Assembly (NCBI RefSeq): GCF_000299035.1
Contig: NZ_JH921518.1
Location: forward strand, 186,001 to 250,000
DNA length: 64,000 bases
Direction of reading: 5' to 3'
Source of the DNA: Bacillus bingmayongensis
GTDB lineage: Bacteria; Bacillota; Bacilli; Bacillales; Bacillaceae_G
Positions 17,407-25,321 of the stretch are shown here, piece after piece. The stretch's first letter is position 1; each line of letters begins with the position of its first letter. The notes under the pieces were generated by a model. That model saw only the letters and a program-made list of their open reading frames with translations, had not been told where the DNA came from and searched no databases. A program made the position numbers and the translations under genes.

Positions 17407-19056
17407 TTATCGTCCACCTACCATAAATTGAAAATCCGTATCAAAGTTATCAAGATCTTTCGTTAATCCATGGACATGTATATTCCACTTACCTGTCATG
17501 TTAATATACAGTCCTTCTGCTTGATACGATCCTGGTGAAACTGAAGAAACTCTAAACGTACCTTTTCCCATATCCATATCTAAAGATTTTGTTGTCAGTA
17601 CGATTTGCTCCATGTTGGTAACAGGCTGACCATTTATATCCTTTAAATCAATACGAAATGTATTCATTCCTACCTTATTTGGACTTACATGTAAAGTAAG
17701 CTCATATCCATTATCGAGTTTCTGACTTTCTGTAAAAGGTCCCGTCGGCGGCATTGGTGGCGTTTGTACATTCGTTAAAAAGGCTACTACTATAAAAATA
17801 GCGATCCCTACGCCAAACTCGATTTTCACCGTAGCACCCAATCTTTTCTGCCCTCTCATCCTTCCCTTTACATGATGAATAAGTCCCAATATCCCCATAC
17901 TAATAAATAAAATGACTTTCGTTAACAATGCTAATCCATAACTTGTATCAAATAATGAATGGACTGTTGGAATAAAGAATGTACTATTAAAGAGACCAGT
18001 TACAAAAATAATAATCACCGCGCATATTGCCCATGGTGAAAAACGTTTAATGGCATCCCAATACATCGTCCATTTCCCATTCTCATGATCTTTAGGTAAA
18101 AGAAGAACGATTGCCGCTAGTCCTCCAATCCATAGCGAAGCTGCAAGTAAATGTAAAAAATCCATAGTTACAGCAATTTCTTTATACTTTAAACCATATG
18201 CATGACTATTTATGGCTTTCATTATGAGTAAACCAATAAACAACAAAATCGGAATTGTCCATACTTTAAAAGATGAGAACTTTTCACGTTTCAAAGCAAA
18301 GTATGTAACAATAATGAGCGTACTAATAAGGCCAATTTGAGTCATCCATACATATCCAAAAACAGATAACCGTAATGTTTCTTTTAATAATAAAGGGTGG
18401 AAGGCTTCCAACCATGAAACATCAGCGTTAATTTTCGCTTGCAATGGTAGATTGAATAGTAAACTAATGAATATACCAAATAAGGTTAACCATATTAATT
18501 TCTTACTTCTTGATTGAACTTGAATTGCATTCTCTTTATAAATGATAAGATTAAAAAATAGAACACCTATAAATAAGGAAAGACTTGTATATAAAATTCC
18601 GCGTTCCATAATCATATCTATTTGCGGAACATAACCCATCTCTTCTACTTGTATGTCATCTGTTCCCTCTCCTGCTGATCCAATACGGAATGGAATAACT
18701 CCTTGAATTGGATGCCCATCGGCTGAAATAGCTTTCCACTGAATAGAATACAGACCATTTTTTATGTTCTCTTTTAAACCAGCTTCTAATAACTTTTTAT
18801 TTCTTTTATCAATATGAGCATCTTTTAAATCTACCCTTTTACCTGAAGCATCCCTTACGAACAATGTATTAAAATGCGAAACTTGTATCTCCTCATCGAA
18901 CTCAATTTTCACAACAGAAGGTGCTTTTTTCAGCGTTTCATTTTCAGTAGGGTTTGATTTCACAACATACGCATGAGCAGAAGCGTTTTTTGGTATCAAT
19001 ATTATTAACACGCACGCTACTAAGATCCATGCCCCCAGTTTTTTTACCACTCTCAT
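17407..19056 (-). CDS. ycnJ: YcnJ-like copper transport protein (CopC-CopD fusion)
   Basis: About 549 residues. Signal peptide, then a CopC domain that starts with the metal-binding His (SAHAYVVKSNPTENE), followed by eight membrane segments of a CopD domain (e.g. FLHLLAASLWIGGLAAIVLL) and a C-terminal extracytoplasmic YtkA-like domain (GYELTLHVSPNKVGMNTF). This is the architecture of B. subtilis YcnJ, which imports copper. I prefer ATG 19056 (MRVVKK...) because the signal peptide then has normal length; ATG 19086 is the alternative. The regulator YcnK is not in the neighbourhood. Confidence 0.88.
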   Translation of the reverse strand: MRVVKKLGAWILVACVLIILIPKNASAHAYVVKSNPTENETLKKAPSVVKIEFDEEIQVSHFNTLFVRDASGKRVDLKDAHIDKRNKKLLEAGLKENIKNGLYSIQWKAISADGHPIQGVIPFRIGSAGEGTDDIQVEEMGYVPQIDMIMERGILYTSLSLFIGVLFFNLIIYKENAIQVQSRSKKLIWLTLFGIFISLLFNLPLQAKINADVSWLEAFHPLLLKETLRLSVFGYVWMTQIGLISTLIIVTYFALKREKFSSFKVWTIPILLFIGLLIMKAINSHAYGLKYKEIAVTMDFLHLLAASLWIGGLAAIVLLLPKDHENGKWTMYWDAIKRFSPWAICAVIIIFVTGLFNSTFFIPTVHSLFDTSYGLALLTKVILFISMGILGLIHHVKGRMRGQKRLGATVKIEFGVGIAIFIVVAFLTNVQTPPMPPTGPFTESQKLDNGYELTLHVSPNKVGMNTFRIDLKDINGQPVTNMEQIVLTTKSLDMDMGKGTFRVSSVSPGSYQAEGLYINMTGKWNIHVHGLTKDLDNFDTDFQFMVGGR

Positions 19057-19332
19057 ACTTATTTCACTTCTTTCTCCGTACTTCATTTTATTCCCAAGTT
19101 AATAACTTAACCTCATTAAGTATTAGAAACTATATAACATTACACTCTATCTATCCCTCACCTTTTAACTTACAATATATTAGTAACTACTAACTAAAAT
19201 ACAACTTATATTTTTAAAGTCAATTATTATTATAACATAAAATATATTTATATAAGTTTCTCAAGAAGAAAAGATATCGTGAATCATTTGTGAAGAAAAT
19301 GTGAAATCCTCTTATATATAACACAATATCTA

Positions 19333-19366
19333 ATTCAAAAAAGTGCTACGTTAATACGTAACACCT
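19333..19366 (-). terminator. Terminator of the epimerase gene
   Basis: Minus strand stem GTGTTACGT/ACGTAGCAC (one G-T pair) with a four-base loop and six Ts. The 270 bp between here and ycnJ hold only AT-rich promoter DNA with no motif I can name. Confidence 0.7.
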
Positions 19367-19387
19367 TTGCTCACGATTAAAATCCCT

Positions 19388-19807
19388 TTATTTTTCTTCC
19401 GGGTAATCACAATACTCAATAATTGTACCTTCTGTATCCGCTGGGTTAAGGTAAATAAGTCTTCTACCATGCTTATTTATACGAAGAGTATGCTCTAACG
19501 TTCGAATTCCTTGTCTTTTTAACTCTTCTAAAGCTTGATCTAAATCATCTACGCGATAAGCGATATGATGAACACCTTTCCCTTTTTGCTTTATAAATCT
19601 TGCTATTGGTGAAGTCGTATTATTAGTCGGTGCAAGTAACTCAATTCTATCTCCATTCATTTCAAGAATAGCTACTTCACTTTCAACACCCGGTGCCTCA
19701 CTTACATAACGATCTATTAAAGTTCCTTGTAAAACCTTTTCGTAAAAGCTTATGGTACTATCTATATCACGAACCGCAATACCGATATGATCCATTTTTT
19801 TATTCAT
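19388..19807 (-). CDS. mce: Methylmalonyl-CoA epimerase (VOC family)
   Basis: About 139 residues from the ATG at 19807 (AGGAG seven bases upstream). Two betaalphabetabetabeta modules of the vicinal oxygen chelate fold: MDHIGIAVRDIDSTISFYEKVL and GVHHIAYRVDDLDQALEELKRQG. Metal ligands are expected at the two HIxxxV/HIAYxV histidines and the terminal Glu (GTIIEY). The enzyme interconverts (R)- and (S)-methylmalonyl-CoA in propionyl-CoA metabolism. The mutase genes are not in this window. Confidence 0.8.
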   Translation of the reverse strand: MNKKMDHIGIAVRDIDSTISFYEKVLQGTLIDRYVSEAPGVESEVAILEMNGDRIELLAPTNNTTSPIARFIKQKGKGVHHIAYRVDDLDQALEELKRQGIRTLEHTLRINKHGRRLIYLNPADTEGTIIEYCDYPEEK

Positions 19808-19957
19808 TTCATTTCTCCTAGTTTCATATTTATTTCTCTTATATGAAAGATATGTAATCATCATATTACAAAATACATTTTACAGTTCAATTTTATATTC
19901 AAATAAAATTATATTACTTTCTTTCAAAAATACTTTCATATCATTTAAATAGTAACA

Positions 19958-19992
19958 AAAAAAGTTATAGAAAGAAATTCTATAACTTTTTT
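19958..19992 (-). terminator. Terminator of brnQ
   Basis: Perfect 15-bp stem AAAAAAGTTATAGAA (19958-19972) with 19978-19992, twelve bases beyond the brnQ stop. Confidence 0.85.
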
Positions 19993-20004
19993 AATACAAT
20001 ATCA

Positions 20005-21354
20005 TTACTTATTTACTTTAGCTGTAGAATGGATTTGATTTTTTGTTTTTAAAACACTAATACCATATCCGATAAATCCACCAATAATAGCCGGGAAGAT
20101 CCATCCTAAACCTACTTCATGCATCGGAAGAAACTTCGTGAATAACTGATTTACTACTTGGATGTTTACTCCAGCTGCATTTAACCCATCGAATAAACTG
20201 ATGATAAACGTTATAATCAAACTCACTTGATAAACTTCAGCCCTTCCTTTAAATAATGAGTGGAAGAATGTTAAGAAAATCAACACGATTGCTAGTGGAT
20301 AAATCGCTGTTAATACAGGAACAGAAACTGCGATTAATTGCGTTAAACCTACATTTGCAACAATGGCACTAAATACACATAACATAATTGCAATTGCTTT
20401 ATATGGAACCTTCGGGAACAACTTATGGAAAAATGAAGAACATGCTGATACAAGCCCAACACTAGTTGTTAAACAAGCTACTGTAATCATTAACCCTAAT
20501 AGTATCCCTCCATATGATCCGAAATAATAATTTGAAACCTTCGCTAACACTTCTCCACCATTTTCTAAATGCCCAAGCTTTGCTACACTTGAAGCTCCCA
20601 TATAAGAAAGTGCTGTATAAATAATCGCTAAAACGGATGCAGCAATGATAGTTGCTTTTGCACAAACAACCATAATTTGCTTTTTCGTTTTCGCACCTTT
20701 TTCTTTAATTGCATTAATGATTATAATGCCAAATACGAAAGATGCAAGCGTATCCATTGTTAAGTATCCTTCTTGAAAACCTTTAAAAAACGCGTTAGAT
20801 GTATACGTCTCAACAGGTGCTTGCATATCCCCTATTGGATGAATGAAAGCAACGATTACTAGAATTCCAATGAACGTTAATTTAATTGGCGTTAAGATTT
20901 TTCCAACAATATCGACAATTTTCGCAGGATTGAGCGAAAAAAAACAAGTAATGCTAAAGAATATAATTGTAAAAATAATTAAAGGCAGAGAACCAACATT
21001 TTCTGATAAGAAAGGTTTAACCCCAATCTCAAAAGAAACATTACCCGTTCTCGGTATAGCAAATAAAGGACCAATTGCTAAATACAAAGTTGTTGTAAAC
21101 ACAATTCCAAAAACAGGGTGAACACGACTTGCTAATGATTGTAAATCTTCTTTACCTGAAATTCCAAATGCTAATACGCCAAGTAATGGTAGCCCAACTC
21201 CGGTTACTAAAAACCCTGCATTTGCTGACCAAATATTAGTTCCAGCTGATTGACCAAGCATCGCTGGGAAAATTAAATTTCCTGCCCCAAAGAATAGAGC
21301 AAATAACATTAACCCTATAACGACTATGAACGAGAACGGTACTTTATTCGTCAT
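20005..21354 (-). CDS. brnQ: Branched-chain amino acid:cation symporter (BrnQ/LIVCS family)
   Basis: 449 residues and twelve membrane segments. The N-terminal LFFGAGNLIFPAMLGQSAG is the family signature, and the closing segment GLGWIFPAIIGGFIGYGIS is typical. It imports leucine, isoleucine and valine with Na+ or H+. Monocistronic; the promoter lies within a perfect 15-bp inverted repeat (see 21431-21479), which points to repression, plausibly by a nutrient-responsive regulator. Confidence 0.92.
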   Translation of the reverse strand: MTNKVPFSFIVVIGLMLFALFFGAGNLIFPAMLGQSAGTNIWSANAGFLVTGVGLPLLGVLAFGISGKEDLQSLASRVHPVFGIVFTTTLYLAIGPLFAIPRTGNVSFEIGVKPFLSENVGSLPLIIFTIIFFSITCFFSLNPAKIVDIVGKILTPIKLTFIGILVIVAFIHPIGDMQAPVETYTSNAFFKGFQEGYLTMDTLASFVFGIIIINAIKEKGAKTKKQIMVVCAKATIIAASVLAIIYTALSYMGASSVAKLGHLENGGEVLAKVSNYYFGSYGGILLGLMITVACLTTSVGLVSACSSFFHKLFPKVPYKAIAIMLCVFSAIVANVGLTQLIAVSVPVLTAIYPLAIVLIFLTFFHSLFKGRAEVYQVSLIITFIISLFDGLNAAGVNIQVVNQLFTKFLPMHEVGLGWIFPAIIGGFIGYGISVLKTKNQIHSTAKVNK

Positions 21355-21430
21355 GATATTACCTCCACTACAAAAATAATTATCTCATTTCCAATTTTAA
21401 CTAATTGAAGATTCTGAATATTTAATTTAC

Positions 21431-21479
21431 AAATAAATTATTCTTTACTTATTATAGTCTTAAGAATAATTTATTTCAA
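21431..21479 (-). promoter_or_regulatory. brnQ promoter embedded in a 15-bp inverted repeat
   Basis: Minus strand: -35 TTGAAA (21474-21479), 17-bp spacer, -10 TATAAT (21451-21456). The arms AAATAAATTATTCTT (21431-21445) and its exact complement (21462-21476) flank the -10, with 16 bases between them; one arm touches the -35. A dimeric repressor bound here would block the polymerase completely. Confidence 0.75.
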
Positions 21480-21766
21480 TACTATTTTTTGAATTTTTTA
21501 ATTAAATTTATTTTCATCATAAAAAACCGAAAAAATATTACAGATTTAAAGCATCGTTGAAAGTTATCTAAAATCTTTATTAACGTCTTCATATTATTCA
21601 TCTTTATATGCAATACCCTTCCCTCTTACATGTTTTTCTGTATTCCCATAAAAAAGAATTTAAAACACTAACCATATTTTTTCTGATTGTAGCTATAATT
21701 CATTACTATTTGAATAAACCTAATAATTCATCTAAAATAATGAATCCGCACCGTATAAAAAGCAAC

Positions 21767-21798
21767 TTAAAAAGAGGTCCATTTTACCCGAACCTCTT
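21767..21798 (-). terminator. Terminator of the permease pseudogene
   Basis: AAGAGGT (21772-21778) pairs with ACCTCTT (21792-21798); the minus strand continues with five Ts. No gene lies between here and brnQ on either strand. Confidence 0.65.
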
Positions 21799-21866
21799 AC
21801 ACATAAATTTCATTTTTTTATTTTCACTATAATGTTAACAAGTTTTCTACTCATTACAAAGTTATA

Positions 21867-22522
21867 CTAAACTACTTTACTTGTAGACGTATATCTATTC
21901 TTGCCTTCTTCATGTAATAAAACTCCATTCACTTTTTCAGCTTCTTTCATATATTTTGTATATCGTCCACTTCGCACTCCCCAATAATAAAAGAATAGTG
22001 CCAATGCAGTAATTAGAAGTAAATCCCAACCATATGGAATAAAATTATGTCCACCAAATTTATTACTTCCACAATATGATATCGTTATCATACATAATAA
22101 ATATGCAATCAACCAAATCCCAGAACAGAACTGATTTTTAAAATCATGCCATTTATTTTTAGCTTGGTAATAAAAATATACTGGTAATCCAATTGCCATA
22201 ATGAAAAGAACTTCACCTGTCAGCGGCCAGCGGGCCCAGTACAAAGTAAGAGAGGCAAAAATCCAACAAACGAATCTTGAGAATACTGTGGATACTTCAC
22301 CATTCCTCCCGTTTCAGGAAACATAGCACCTAGTTCCGCATAAGACAAAGCAATAAATAAAATAACAACCATACCTATGATCCAAGAAAAAATAGCAGCC
22401 GGCCCTGCAATTTCAGCAGCTCTCCAAGCTCCGAATAACCATCCTGAACCAATCATAGAACCGAGCCCTGTCATTGTAAGAGCAAAAGTCCCCATCTTCT
22501 TGTGTTTAGAATTCATCCCCAT
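21867..22522 (-). pseudogene. Amino-acid permease (APC superfamily) with internal deletion
   Basis: The 5' piece (22522-22220) starts normally with GMNSKHKKMGTFALTMTGLG and encodes two membrane segments (...SYAELGAMFPETGGMVKYP), then runs into frame-shifted junk after SFVGFLP. The 3' piece (22244-21867) resumes at a late membrane region (PLTGEVLFIMAIGLPVYFYY) and ends with a normal tail. An APC carrier needs about 500 residues and twelve helices; roughly 90 N-terminal and 120 C-terminal residues remain, so the middle eight or so helices are deleted. A ZTP-like riboswitch and a promoter still precede it. Confidence 0.85.
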
Positions 22523-22542
22523 CTACTCCTTTATTTTTTTAG

Positions 22543-22580
22543 AAAAATAAAAAGCACTTGATTAAAAATATCAAGTGCTT
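22543..22580 (-). terminator. Riboswitch expression-platform terminator
   Basis: AAGCACTTGAT (22552-22562) against ATCAAGTGCTT (22570-22580), perfect 11-bp stem, seven-base loop, then TTATTTTT on the minus strand. It starts at the last base of the aptamer, as expected for a transcription-terminating ZTP switch. Confidence 0.88.
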
Positions 22581-22650
22581 GCCTAGGCGCGCGGCTCATA
22601 ATCCATATGCTCCCTCATGGTAATCCATGTTGCGCCAGTTACATATGGGA
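22581..22650 (-). promoter_or_regulatory. ZTP (pfl-type) riboswitch aptamer
   Basis: Read on the minus strand: P1 CCATATG/CATATGG encloses the conserved AACTGGCG, a P2 hairpin CATGG/CCATG, and GGGAGC; then the P3 domain GAGCCGCGCGCC followed by a loop. These blocks and their order are the established ZTP/ZMP aptamer, which senses purine-pathway stalling under folate shortage. The last block reads CCTAGGC where the consensus is CCUGGGC, a change in a highly conserved loop. It controls a permease gene that is now a pseudogene. Confidence 0.85.
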
Positions 22651-22666
22651 ATTCAATTCTTCATTT

Positions 22667-22695
22667 AATATACAATTTTATCTCAAACTTAACAA
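22667..22695 (-). promoter_or_regulatory. Promoter of the riboswitch-permease unit
   Basis: Minus strand -35 TTGTTA (22690-22695), 17-bp spacer, -10 TATATT (22667-22672); transcription would begin about ten bases before the aptamer. Confidence 0.65.
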
Positions 22696-22779
22696 TATTT
22701 TCGTGAATTTAAAATACCTAGAAAAATAATACCTCCCTCTAAAATCGATTCATTTCAAATATCTTTTACATTTCCCTCC

Positions 22780-22822
22780 TATTCTTCATAATTTCTGGTC
22801 ATTATCCAAATTATGAAGAATA
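22780..22822. repeat. 15-bp perfect inverted repeat upstream of nupC
   Basis: TATTCTTCATAATTT (22780-22794) and its exact complement (22808-22822) with a 13-base loop, followed on the plus strand by AGAGC and a run of Ts. Could be a terminator for plus-strand transcription or an operator; no gene ends here on the plus strand. Confidence 0.5.
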
Positions 22823-22844
22823 AGAGCTTTTTTATATACAAAGA

Positions 22845-23003
22845 ATAAAGTGGAACTTTAATCAGTGGGGGGGTTCTTCATCCTCCACTGATTATTAGCA
22901 CTAACCAATTGGAATTTTACGAGCAGTTGATCCTCCACCTAACATTTTTGCTACCACTAAATTTCAAGGTAGGGATCTTACTGCCCGCGAATAGCGGGAT
23001 AAA
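22845..23003 (+). repeat. bcr1-like dispersed repeat, copy 1 (5' side of nupC)
   Basis: About 159 bp bounded by direct repeats of ATAAA. It opens GTGGAACTTTAATCAGTGGGG, hairpin-forming with CCTCCACTGATTATTA, then a second long hairpin whose closing arm is GGGATCTTACTGCCCGCGAATAGCGGGATAAA-type text. Same element at 39724, 58093 and 63719. From memory, bcr1 of the B. cereus group is about 155 bp with TTTAT target duplications and a conserved RNA fold. Here it ends just before the nupC ribosome site, so it must be part of the nupC leader if transcription starts upstream. Confidence 0.8.
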
Positions 23004-23021
23004 TCTCAAGGAGTTGTTGAC

Positions 23022-24215
23022 ATGAATTTGATATTAAACATTATAGGGATTTTTATTGTATTATTAGTAATTTTCTTATGTTCGCCTAATAAAAGAAAAA
23101 TAAAGTGGAAACCAATCATTATTCTGATAATACTTGAAATTTTTATTACTTGGTTTATGTTAGGGACCAAATTTGGAAACATCATAATTGATAAAATCGC
23201 ATCATTTTTCACTTGGCTAATATCGTGCGCGAATGAAGGTATTCGATTTGCATTTCCATCAGCTATGGAAAATCAAACGATTGACTTTTTCTTTAGCGCA
23301 TTACTTCCCATCATTTTTGTTATTACATTTTTTGATATTCTTTCTTATTTTGGAATCTTAACTTGGATTATTGATAAAGTAGGTGCAATTATTTCAAAAA
23401 TTTCTCGTTTACCAAAGTTAGAAAGTTTCTTTTCCATTCAAATGATGTTTTTAGGAAACACAGAAGCACTTGCTGTTGTTCGTGATCAATTATCTGTTTT
23501 AAAAGAAAATCGTTTATTAACTTTTGGAATTATGAGTATGAGTAGTGTTAGTGGATCCATTCTTGGTGCTTATCTATCGATGGTTCCAGCGACATATATT
23601 TTCAGTGCAATTCCTCTAAACTGTTTAAATGCATTAATTTTGGCAAATGTTTTAAACCCTATAGAAATTACTAAGGAAGAAGATATTGTTTATTCACCAT
23701 CAAAAGAAGAAAAAAAAGATTTTTTCTCTACCATTTCAAACAGTATGTTAGTTGGTATGAATATGGTTATTGTTATTCTAGCCATGGTTATTGGATATGT
23801 AGCATTAACGGCATGTCTAAATGGTATTCTAAGTTTCTTTGTAACAGGTTTAACAATTCAAAAAATCTTTTCTATCATCTTTAGTCCGTTTGCTTTCTTA
23901 CTTGGTTTATCAGGAACTGATGCTATGTATGTAGCTGAATTAATGGGGATAAAAATAACAACTAATGAATTTGTTGCGATGATGGATTTAAAGTCACATT
24001 TACCCTCTTTAGCTTCACATACAGTTGCAGTTGCAACAACATTTCTAGCCTCTTTTGCTAACTTTAGTACAGTTGGTATGATTTATGGGACTTATAATTC
24101 ATTATTTGGTGGGGAAAAATCAGCAATTATCGGTAAGAATGTTTGGAAGCTTCTTGTTAGTGGCATGGCTGTTTCCTTATTAAGCGCTATGCTTGTGGGG
24201 CTTTTTGTATGGTAA
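23022..24215 (+). CDS. nupC: Concentrative nucleoside transporter (NupC/CNT family)
   Basis: 397 residues. N-terminal membrane segment, then the Nucleos_tra2 N and gate domains: SIQMMFLGNTEALAVVRDQL is the QxExL-type substrate region and NEFVAMMDLKSH the conserved NEFVA motif. AAGGAG eight bases before the ATG fixes the start. It imports nucleosides with protons or sodium. It is a paralogue of the nupC in the deo operon (60099-61280). It sits between a bcr1-like element upstream and a foldback element downstream, with no gene partner. Confidence 0.9.
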   Translation: MNLILNIIGIFIVLLVIFLCSPNKRKIKWKPIIILIILEIFITWFMLGTKFGNIIIDKIASFFTWLISCANEGIRFAFPSAMENQTIDFFFSALLPIIFVITFFDILSYFGILTWIIDKVGAIISKISRLPKLESFFSIQMMFLGNTEALAVVRDQLSVLKENRLLTFGIMSMSSVSGSILGAYLSMVPATYIFSAIPLNCLNALILANVLNPIEITKEEDIVYSPSKEEKKDFFSTISNSMLVGMNMVIVILAMVIGYVALTACLNGILSFFVTGLTIQKIFSIIFSPFAFLLGLSGTDAMYVAELMGIKITTNEFVAMMDLKSHLPSLASHTVAVATTFLASFANFSTVGMIYGTYNSLFGGEKSAIIGKNVWKLLVSGMAVSLLSAMLVGLFVW

Positions 24216-24250
24216 TTTTATAATTACTTCACATGAAATTTTTAAACAAC

Positions 24251-24356
24251 TTTATCCTGCATTAATGGGCAGTAAGACCGTAGGATCCCCACCTCAAAAT
24301 TTAGAGAGGGCAAAGAAGTTAGGTGGGAGTATTACTGCCCGTTTATGCGGGATAAA
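24251..24356. repeat. Foldback derivative of the bcr1-like repeat
   Basis: A 106-bp element with inverted ends: TTTATCCTGCAT (24251-24262) against ATGCGGGATAAA (24345-24356), and internal GGGCAGTAAGAC against GTATTACTGCCC, then CCCCACCTC against GTTAGGTGGG. Both halves resemble the 3' end of the bcr1-like element, one inverted relative to the other, so it has no 5' half at all. Confidence 0.65.
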
Positions 24357-24381
24357 ACCCCTCAAGTAATAGAAGATCTAG

Positions 24382-24612
24382 CTAAAAAAGCAGCTTAGAT
24401 TTAACTTTTTTGTGTCCAAAATATTGACTCAAATCCAGTCGAATCGTTATGTCTTGCTTTTCTATTATTAAATAATCTAATCCAATTTCCTCACGTATTT
24501 CGGAAAAAATAGAACCGGAATCATTCCTTTGTCCCTGCCCTATATTGTTCCATATTCTCAAAATCCTTTATTCATATGAGAACATGCTGATAATTTCTTC
24601 AACAAGTACTAG
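24382..24612 (-). other. Unrecognised coding remnant
   Basis: On the minus strand one frame reads VEEIISMFSYE, a TAA, then about 60 codons including SIFSEIREEIGLDYLIIEK before a stop at 24382. The composition is protein-like, but no start, ribosome site or family is recognised. The short REEIGLD resembles part of a Nudix box; that alone proves nothing. It may be the rest of a gene lost when the foldback element inserted. Confidence 0.35.
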
Positions 24613-24613
24613 A

Positions 24614-25169
24614 TTACAAAAAAAACCACATAGTTCTATTCCTACTCTTTTTCATTGCTTCTTTCATTAAAAAATCTATATACAAATCATCATCTTCCAG
24701 CTGAAAAACCTGATAATGCTCGAGTTCCTTACTATCCAATTTCACATGACTTATTACACACCGGACATTAACTAGTGAATTAAGTAATGAAAGATCGTCC
24801 TCATCTCGGATTAAAAAAACTTTTGGGTAAGCCTTCTTCTTATATCCCTCTACGAAAATGATATCTACAGAAAAAAAGTGATATAACTTAATCATTTCCT
24901 CGAGATCCCAATTATCAAAATTAGCACGTATCTATAAGACCCCCTCTCCTTCCACACTAGAAACAACAGCCCCTGCTTCATGGATGACGTATACTGTCTT
25001 TGGAGCTTAATTCAGTATCTGGGGTTCCTCCATGGCCATGATGTTTAATTGATGCAGCCTTTAATCCAGCTATACTAGCTCTAAAAATTAATTTTTCCGT
25101 GAGCGTTGTTTTTCCACTATTTTGGAATCCTACAATCTGCAGGATAGGACAATTTTTCCCCAAGGTCAT
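24614..25169 (-). pseudogene. mobB: mobB (molybdopterin-guanine dinucleotide biosynthesis GTPase), inactivated
   Basis: The 5' piece from 25169 has the MobB P-loop GFQNSGKTTLTEKL and SIKHHGHGG. After DSIRH the frame shifts by one base (a CCA/TGA is read instead of the conserved His-Glu-Ala-Gly-Ala), the continued frame shows EAGAVVSSVEGEGVL then TAG, and the rest (IRANFDNWDLEEMIKLY...VDIIFVEGYKKKAYPKV) is the normal C-terminal half. So one frameshift and one nonsense change inactivate it. MobB aids attachment of GMP to molybdopterin, needed for bis-MGD enzymes such as the formate dehydrogenase encoded nearby. Confidence 0.88.
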
Positions 25170-25321
25170 TCACTCCTTATATTTCTGTTTATATTTTATC
25201 TTCATAAGAAATAATCGCCGATTCCATTCATAAGAGACGAAAAGCTATTTTAGCTAACTAGAAGATTTTTATAAAGAAATTCCCTTCTATTTTTATGAAA
25301 GCCTTTTAGTTTTCTAATAAA

